Shown here in pieces: positions 57,646-64,000 of a stretch of DNA of 64,000 nt. A model generated the notes under the pieces. It saw only the letters and a program-made list of their open reading frames with translations. It was not told the origin of the DNA and did not search any database. The stretch is from Takakia lepidozioides. Taxonomy: Eukaryota > Streptophyta > Takakiopsida > Takakiales > Takakiaceae. The translations under genes were made by a program, and so were the position numbers. The stretch lies in assembly GCA_030704615.1 (NCBI GenBank), contig CM060731.1, forward strand, positions 93,478,756 through 93,542,755, given 5' to 3'. The first letter of the stretch is position 1, and each line of letters begins with the position of its first letter.

Positions 57646-58088
57646 TGGAGCCTAATGCTGACGAGCGTGAGCGGGCAATGGGTTTTACCACTGGTACCAC
57701 GGCGGTGTCGTCTCTTTCTGAGGCATCACGTCGTCAAGTGTTGGGGCAAGCAATGGATCTCAATTGCTTGACCTGGATTATCAGCTTGGCTCTAGCTGAG
57801 CAACGCAGAGTGCGGAATACACTTCCCTCAATGGTCTCTCTGCCTACCGAGACGGTACAGGCAGTGAGTGGGGGCGAGCATATGAGGACCACGGGGTGCA
57901 TGCATCCATGGCACACGTGGGAGGTGCTCGAGGTTCAGAGGGAGTTGGCAGCCAAGGCGGCTGTGATGGATGAGGTTGGGGATTCTTCTCGAGTTGAGGA
58001 GGTCCTCAAGGATGAGATGATGGGGCAGGATGATGCCTTGTCATTGACTGAGCAGGTAGGGAGTACTGCTCAAGAGGTTGCAGCATAG
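57560..58088 (+). CDS. Copy A methyltransferase C-terminal motifs and linker, in shifted frame
   Basis: In the frame one step off the Gag frame, SFPGSHAFRDSGPGLLWDAQ runs into ERERAMGFTTGTTA and SRRQVLGQAMDLNCLTWI, the motif IX/X region of DNMT3-like enzymes (compare the ERxxGFxxxxT...LLG pattern). A linker of about 100 residues rich in acidic and Gln residues follows and ends at TAG 58086-58088. Codons after the TAG continue in the same frame straight into RT. The start is not an ATG start but the continuation of the upstream domain. Confidence 0.8.
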
Positions 58089-59300
58089 CAACCACGGGAC
58101 GCGTCCTCTACCTCTAAGCCCACTGGACTTAAGGTTGTAGTTACGGAGGACAATTGGGAGCCTGACATTGGACCCATTGTCACCGGAGGAGAGAGACGAC
58201 GTATACGGCGGTTCCTGAGGGCTTACAGGAATTGCTTTGCCTTCAGTTTGAAGGACTTGGGAGCACTGAAGGGTCAAGAGATCCGTATTGAGTTGGCCAC
58301 TGACACGCCAATCTTTCGGAGACCCTATAGATACAGTGACATGGAGAGGTCTTTGATTCAGATGAGGACTCAAGATCTCTGGGAGGCAGGTTTGGTGGAG
58401 CTCTCTGGTGGAGAGTATGCTTCAGCCACAGTGATGCCAGCCAAGAAGGATGTCTATGGCAATTGGACGGAGAGACGTATGTGCGGTGATTACCGGCCTG
58501 TAAATCGTCAGACCAAGTCCGATAAGTATGCCATGCCAACACCAGAGGAGATCTTTGATGCCATCGGGCATGCTAAGGCCTTTAGCACTTTGGATTTACG
58601 ATCCGGATATCACCAGTTGCCAATCAAGGAGGCGGACAAGCAGAAGACGGCATTCTGGGGGATCAATGAGCACGGCAAGGATTGCCTATATCAGTGGCGG
58701 TTCTTACCATTTGGGCTTAAGAATGCTCCTGCAGAGTTTCAGAGAGTCATGGATAGGATTCTAGCAGGGGTGGACTTTGCTCGGTGCTACATAGATGACA
58801 TCATCATCTTTAGTGTTACGATGGAGGAGCATGAGAGACACCTTCAGGTGGTATTGGAGCGCTTGAGAGCGCACGGATTGAAGTTGCATCCGGGGAAGTG
58901 CAAGTTTTTCCACAACCAGATTGAGTATCTGGGTCACATGATATATCCTGGAGGATTGGGGGTACAGCAGACTAAGGTAGAGGCCATTGCACAAATTCCA
59001 CGCCCCACGGATGTGAGCCGAGTTCGAGCTTTCATGGGGTTGGCAAACTATTATAGACGGTTTGTCAAGGGATTTAGTACCATTGCAAAGGCTCTAACCA
59101 AGCTGACCAAGGTGGACCAGGAGTGGCAGTGGGAAGATGAGCAGGAACGAGCTTTTCAAGAGCTCAAGGCGAGGTTGACCTCGGCGCCTATCTTGAGACG
59201 ACCTATCAGGGGGCGTCCTTTCAGCTGCATACGGATTGGAGCATGCTGGGGCTTGGAGCGGTGCTCACACAGGTGGATGATGAGGGAAGAGAGTTCGTAG
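58089..59300 (+). CDS. Copy A reverse transcriptase
   Basis: Open from directly after the TAG at 58086; the first ATG is 58248. Reads WEPDIGPIVTGGERRRIRRF, RRPYRYSDMERSLIQ, MCGDYRPVNRQTKSDKYAMP, FSTLDLRSGYHQLPIKEADK, FLPFGLKNAPAEFQRVMDRI, then catalytic YIDDIIIF (Asp codons at 58794 and 58797) and YLGHMIYPGG, VRAFMGLANYYRRFVKGF. All seven RT blocks are present and uninterrupted. A one-base deletion at about 59222 (TTCAG where copy B has TTCCAG) throws the end of this frame off before RNase H; the residual frame stops at 59300. Confidence 0.93.
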   Translation, partial: QPRDASSTSKPTGLKVVVTEDNWEPDIGPIVTGGERRRIRRFLRAYRNCFAFSLKDLGALKGQEIRIELATDTPIFRRPYRYSDMERSLIQMRTQDLWEAGLVELSGGEYASATVMPAKKDVYGNWTERRMCGDYRPVNRQTKSDKYAMPTPEEIFDAIGHAKAFSTLDLRSGYHQLPIKEADKQKTAFWGINEHGKDCLYQWRFLPFGLKNAPAEFQRVMDRILAGVDFARCYIDDIIIFSVTMEEHERHLQVVLERLRAHGLKLHPGKCKFFHNQIEYLGHMIYPGGLGVQQTKVEAIAQIPRPTDVSRVRAFMGLANYYRRFVKGFSTIAKALTKLTKVDQEWQWEDEQERAFQELKARLTSAPILRRPIRGRPFSCIRIGACWGLERCSHRWMMREESS

Positions 59301-61222
59301 TGGCTTACGCTAGCCGCTCGAACAACGCTGCAGAGGCTAAGTACAGCTCATATGAGGGAGAGTGCTTAGCTGCAGTGTGGGCCGTGGCACACTTCAGGTG
59401 CTATCTATACGGCAATCTTTTCACCCTTGTCACGGATCACCAGCCACTCAAGTGGTTGATGGAGTCAGACAAGCTTACGGGGAAGCTTGCACGGTGGGCA
59501 CTTATACTCCAGGAGTATGACTTTCAGGTTGTGCATCGACCGGGTTTGGTCAATCGGGATGCGGATGGATTGAGTCGCAATCCATGCATGAGCCAGCAGG
59601 ATGACACTGGAGCTCGGTGGCATGGTGAGACGGACGAGGAGATGGTGCCGGGATGGCACGCATCTGCATTTTTGTGTATCTTGGCATCGGGAGGTCAGAT
59701 TGGACCTACAACAGGGATGACTGTAGACGGAGTGTCTGAGGACCCTGAGGCTAGTGATGAGCTAGGTGGTGCCAGAGATATACATGAGGATTCGGCTGTG
59801 TTGGACTACCTCCGCACGGGAGACACGGCAGCCATTGTGACTGCCAGGGAGAGGGATCGGATCCTGCAACGAGCCAAGAGGTTCAAGTGGGAGGGGATAC
59901 ACCTACTTCGAGTGTGGGAGGATGGTCGGGTGAGGATTGTGCCTCACCCCACACAGCGTGCACGGTTAGTGCGGCATGCCCATGAGGAGTTGGGGCATTT
60001 TGGAGTGCGACGCACTCACAGTTTACTGCAGGGGCAGTATTGGTGGCGTGGTATGCATACAGAGGTGCAACAGTTTGTGGCTAGGTGCATGGTGTGTGAC
60101 AGGGTGCGTGCTTCATTCAACGCCCCTACACCACAGTTGCATCCTTTACCTATCATGGGATTGGGCTACAGGTGGAGTCTTGACTTCGCAGGACCGTTGC
60201 CACTGACTATGCGCCACCACAGATATGTGTTGGTGATGGTGGAGCACTTCTCCAAGTGGATTGAGTTGGTTCCATTGCCTGACAAGGCTAGTGAGGGGGC
60301 TGCGTATGCATTCTTGGATCGTGTGCTTAGCCGATTTGGTGCTCCAGCTGAGGTACTCACGGACCAAGGGAGAGAGTTCTTGGGGGAGTTTCAGGCTTTG
60401 TGTGATAAAGCCTTGATAGACCACCGCACCACTTCTCGGGATCATCCTGAGGCCGATGGCTTAGCAGAGAGAGTTGTTCAGACGGTGAAGAGGGGTTTGC
60501 GCAAGTATGGCTTGCAGAAGGGACACCTAGGAGATTGGGATCTTCAGGTTCCTTGGTTAGCCATGGGCTACAGGTTCAGCAAACAAGCATCACTTGCCTC
60601 CTTCTCACCATATTTCCTTCTCTTTGGCCGAGAGCCGGATTTGCCTGCAGCCATTCGTAGGGACACTGCTCAAGTCCTTAACCTTGACGATCCGGACGTG
60701 TGGGTACGTGCATGTGATCAGCGTGCAGAGTTGTTCAAGAAAGTCATGCCCATGGCTTTTGAGAACCTTGCCATTGCACAGCACCGTGATACGTTGAGGT
60801 ATGCCACTATACGTGGTGGAGGATATCGTCCTGGGGTTCGGAGGTTTAGCCCTGGTGACTATGTTTATTTGCAGCAGACTGCTCCTACGACTCTGGATGT
60901 TACTGCAGGGCGTGTTATTCTGAGGGTTCGAGAGGTGTTGCCCTCAGGGGTCCTGATCTTGGAGGGTCGGGATGGCATGACTTGGAAGGACCATGTGCGT
61001 AATTGTGCGCCATGTCACCTTCCCAATGTCGATGGCAGAGTTGACCCAAACTTGGCAGTGGTACCTGCAGGTTTGAGGTGCATGCTCTGTGGGTCTGCCA
61101 AAGGGGCAGCCACCATGCTGGTGTGTGATCGATGCTCAAGGGGTTGGCATATGGGATGCTTGACACCACCTCTTGAGAAGGTTCCTGACGGAGATTGGTT
61201 GTGTCCACACTGCTTGGGATAG
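59221..61222 (+). CDS. Copy A RNase H - integrase - PHD finger
   Basis: After the one-base deletion the frame continues QLHTDWSMLGLGAVLTQ (RNase H first Asp); the first ATG is 59243. EGECLAAVWAVAHFR, TDHQPLKWL and NRDADGLSRNP complete RNase H and tether. Integrase: an HHCC finger (H-x3-H...CMVC), catalytic Asp314 (LDFAGP), Asp374 (LTDQG), Glu409 (DGLAERVV), numbered from 59243, with 34 residues between the last two. A GPF/GPY-like module follows. Residues 613-658 are a full C4HC3 PHD finger: CMLC, CDRC, WHMGC, then WLCPHC, ending one residue before the stop. PHD fingers bind histone H3 tails in many proteins; here it probably steers integration, as chromodomains do in chromoviruses. Confidence 0.93.
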
Positions 61223-61469
61223 TGGCAGTGGACATGACTGGAGGCAGCTAACAAGACATGGGAGGCCAAGCTCATAGGAGTCAATACATGAGATCCCAAG
61301 CTCAAGTTCACAGGTTGCAAGACGACGACTAACGATGGGGCAACTCTTGCACCCGGCCTCTTGATCTATCGAGTTTGAGTGTAGTAGGGATAGTGGTGGA
61401 GGACTTAGTGAGGCTATGGTCACTATCACATCTTGTGGCTACCTGGACTTAGAGGGACCTAAGCACCAG

Positions 61470-61481
61470 CTAGGGGGGCGA
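61470..61481 (+). promoter_or_regulatory. Polypurine tract
   Basis: AGCTAGGGGGGCGATTGTG surrounds this site and is conserved in copy B (AGCTAGGGGGCCGATTGTG, minus strand, about 18797). Such a tract primes plus-strand synthesis and normally touches the 3' LTR, which implies that the 191-bp X block starting at 61482 belongs to the LTR (U3). Confidence 0.6.
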
Positions 61482-62190
61482 TTGTGTGGACTAGTGATTG
61501 CCATAGTGGGCAGCGTAGTGGCAGCCTAGTGACTGACTAGTTGTAGCCTAGTGGTTGGACTAGTGGCTGGACTAGTGGTAGACTAGTGGTATACTAGTGT
61601 GTGGTGTGCACATGTGTTGTGTGGTTTTGGACAGCGATGTAGTTGTGTAGCGATATGTATGCGCACGACAGCTGTCAAGTTATTTTACCACTAGTGTGAA
61701 ACTAGCTAGGAAATAGCTAGCTTTTACATATTGACATTTGGGATTGGCCCAAGTGTCAATCCAGGGGTCAAGGCAGATTTAGGCCCTGGAGTGGTTATCT
61801 TCACGGCAAGCGTGGGAGGCTCATCTTTCTCGAGTTGAGCCTCACCGCGCCTAGCTATGGCGCCGTAGTGTGGATTCCCCATGGCGTGGGGTGCACTTGG
61901 CTTGACTTGTATTTGAGTGATGAGGTTATATATGCATGAGTTTATGCTTCAGCTTTGTGAGCTCGCATGAGCTTGTGCTTGTATTCTTCCTCTTTATCAT
62001 TGTGTGGACTAGTGATTGCCATAGTGGGCAGCGTAGTGGCAGCCTAGTGACTGACTAGTTGTAGCCTAGTGGTTGGACTAGTGGCTGGACTAGTGGTAGA
62101 CTAGTGGTATACTAGTGTGTGGTGTGCACATGTGTTGTGTGGTTTTGGACAGCGATGTAGTTGTGTAGCGATATGTATGCGCACGACAGC
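61482..62190 (+). repeat. Copy A 3' end: X - LTR core - X
   Basis: Block X (61482-61672, starting TTGTGTGGACTAGTG, ending GCGCACGACAGC) is followed by the 327-bp core (61673-61999) and then by an identical 191-bp X (62000-62190). I found no differences between the two X copies. The X/core junction is the perfect palindrome GACAGCTGTC. X is rich in GACTAGTGG repeats. Confidence 0.92.
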
Positions 62191-63660
62191 TTGTTTATGT
62201 CAATTTACTTGCATCAAATCTCTCTCAATCAAACAAGCATGTCCCAAAAGTTAAAACGTTACCTTGACAGATCTGAGCCAATGATTATGAATAATATGAT
62301 TTTGAATAATTGGATTGTGGAAACAACCTTTGAAGAAACCAATTTCATTATTGTTATCAGTCTCATATTTAACTTGGTCTAATCGCACTAGAGTTGGTTG
62401 GGAGTTTCTACTTTGCCTGTGCATAATTTAGATGATCTAGGGTTCGAAATGTCCACCTTTCAACGGAAGGCCATAGGCCCTCGGGATGAAGAGACATCAT
62501 AAATATTCAAGCTTCCGGCTTTGGGAGGCATCATCATTTTTTTTTAAATTTGTTTTGGGCCCGATCCGATCAAATCTCACTTTGTCCTTTGTTTTCTCGA
62601 CCTTGCAAAGATGTGGCAATGCCAAAGGGATCATGATCGGCATTGAGAGTTAGATATCCTTCATTTAGGATGAAAAGCTATATTTGAGTATGGCTACATG
62701 TCATGCTATAGTAGATTTTGAAAATGATATATAGATGACGCCAACTGGAGGGGAACCGGAGTTAACGTAAATAAGAATCTATTTCCCCTTTCGGGGGTGG
62801 GCCTTATGAAATGGGTCGTATCTACGAGGTGATAAGTTGGCCACTCTCAATCTTGCGTTTGTCGAGGACATTGAGAGCTATAAGTTCTCTGATAGCCATA
62901 AAATGTAGGGTGCAAAGGAGTTTAGTGATGGCGGTACGGGATAGTAACTTTCAATTTTTGTTTCAAAATATTGATATTAATGTGGTTATGAGCGTCACTC
63001 CTAACACCTGCAATAATAATAGTCAATGAGACGATATGTCATCCATGCTGGTGAAGGGTCAGCACCAAGGGTTCATATTTCTAACGATTATAATGTAAAT
63101 TCATTTATATGGATAATGAGGGAGGAGTAAAGGTCTCTCAATGTTGTCGAGGAGATTTGGAGTCCTTGGACACGTAGTGTATCAAGGGAGAGTCGTGTTA
63201 GTGGCATGGAAGAATGAAACAAATGCAAGGCAGGAGCCACTGGGGAATTGTGTGGTTGGCCTACCTTGGAAGGTACCATCGCTAATGAGGTTGAACCATC
63301 TAGAGACCTATATGGTGTGATAGGAGGAGTTTCTTAAGTTGTTAGACTCTTTAATTATGGCGAGTTATTTGGAGATCCTGTAGTGTGAGGTATGTGGAGT
63401 GTAGGAGAAGATGCAGCCATATTGTATCTACTTGGGGGGTTTGAGCATAGCACATCATGCAATTTAATATGATATAGTGTTGGCCAAATTATATATATAT
63501 TTTTTAATTTATCCATGTATTGTCCATATCGGAATCGGAGTATTTGTTTGATTTGTGCATCAGTTATTGCGTTAGATGTCCAAAAGTGGTTGAAAGTGAT
63601 ACACAGAGTGAATGACGCGGTACAACCACTTGAAGTTTGCAATTGATGATAATCATCATA
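62191..63660. other. Flanking DNA without recognised genes
   Basis: Only short frames with no motif I recognise. Confidence 0.4.
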
Positions 63661-63672
63661 TCACTAAATGGG

Positions 63673-63798
63673 TTCGGTTACAGGTGCTACATAGCACCTC
63701 TGTCCCTATAGGGCCCACCCCTGACAGGGGGTAGTAGCCGCAAGGTGAAGTGGCTCTTAGTTACGCCGGCTTTGGCCGGAGTCTTCTCTCTCTCTCTC
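63673..63798 (+). mobile_element. Short SINE-like insertion with 12-bp target duplication
   Basis: TCACTAAATGGG occurs at 63661-63672 and 63799-63810, flanking 126 bp that end in (TC)n. The insert contains short perfect stems: AGGTGCTA/TAGCACCT (63682-63699), CCCTATAGGG (63704-63713) and CCCCT/AGGGG (63718-63730). A 12-bp direct repeat plus simple-sequence tail is the mark of target-primed reverse transcription. I could not find a clear pol III A/B box pair, so it may be a LINE 3' stub rather than a SINE. Confidence 0.6.
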
Positions 63799-64000
63799 TC
63801 ACTAAATGGGACGAGTACTGATATGTGGCAAAACTTGGTCTTGGTTGATTGCTGACACTTTTGAGTTGTGGTGACCTTTTGGAGGAAGTGATTTAAGGCT
63901 CATATTGAATTCAGGCTTCTCTTCTTTACAAAAGAAAAACCAAAACTATACACTCATCACTAGTGAGGCTGCACTGACTTCAAAATCTCTTCGCTAAATT

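Larger units (their letters stand above)
50394..62190 (+). mobile_element. Copy A: near-complete Ty3/gypsy retrotransposon encoding a DNA methyltransferase and PHD finger
   Basis: The 11.8-kb element runs LTR core (50394-50720), leader with 51-bp array, Gag-protease-methyltransferase frame (53938-57645), methyltransferase end and linker (57560-58088), RT (58089-59300), RNase H-integrase-PHD (about 59220-61222), polypurine tract (61470-61481), 191-bp block X, LTR core (61673-61999) and a second identical X (62000-62190). The two cores differ at two of 327 positions (A/G and T/G), so insertion was recent. I count two coding frameshifts and one in-frame TAG. Order and protein content are shared with copy B, so this is a family. 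It should transpose by reverse transcription in Gag particles and could methylate its own or host DNA. Confidence 0.93.

Overview
The window is nuclear DNA of a plant-lineage eukaryote, most likely a streptophyte (charophyte) green alga. The evidence is one intron-containing host gene of a plant phosphoglycerate-mutase-like family, plant-type CACTA transposase domains (TNP2, DUF4218, DUF4216), and Ty3/gypsy retrotransposons carrying a cytosine-5 DNA methyltransferase domain, a combination I recall being reported from charophytes. No species can be fixed from sequence alone. Almost everything recognisable is mobile DNA, mostly decayed.

Layout. 0-4 kb: the tail of a Ty3/gypsy integrase, then tandem and palindromic repeats (six 96-bp units, GGCGCC-centred hairpins, two perfect 80-bp palindromes). 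4-6 kb: a broken, spliced-looking gene with methyltransferase-like motifs. 6.5-18.3 kb: CACTA sequence (an isolated DUF4218 fragment, a long transposase at 11.1-14.2 kb, a right-end terminus at 18.34 kb) with a minus-strand MULE-like transposase relic between. 18.3-23.7 kb: a 5'-truncated minus-strand copy (B) of the methyltransferase retrotransposon. 24-28 kb: AT-rich, with a piggyBac-like non-autonomous element. 29.7-34.1 kb: the host gene, with LINE debris in an intron and at its 3' end. 34.9-36.8 kb: LTR plus leader fragment (copy C). 36.8-39.6 kb: gene fragments and more hairpins. 39.6-41.4 kb: LTR and gag of a different, Tf1/sushi-type element. 41.4-50 kb: little recognisable apart from CACTA and endonuclease relics. 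50.4-62.2 kb: a nearly complete copy (A) of the methyltransferase retrotransposon.

The system of most interest is copy A. Its order is LTR, 3.2-kb leader with 51-bp tandem repeats, Gag with two zinc knuckles, aspartic protease, a DNMT3-like cytosine-5 methyltransferase, reverse transcriptase, RNase H, integrase, and a C-terminal PHD finger. A chromatin writer and a candidate chromatin reader therefore lie in one mobile element. The terminal-repeat sequences of copy A differ at only two positions in 327, so it is young, but it carries at least two small frameshifts and one in-frame TAG. That TAG has a tobamovirus-like readthrough context. Copy B shows the same protein order independently, so the arrangement is a family trait and not a chimera of one locus.
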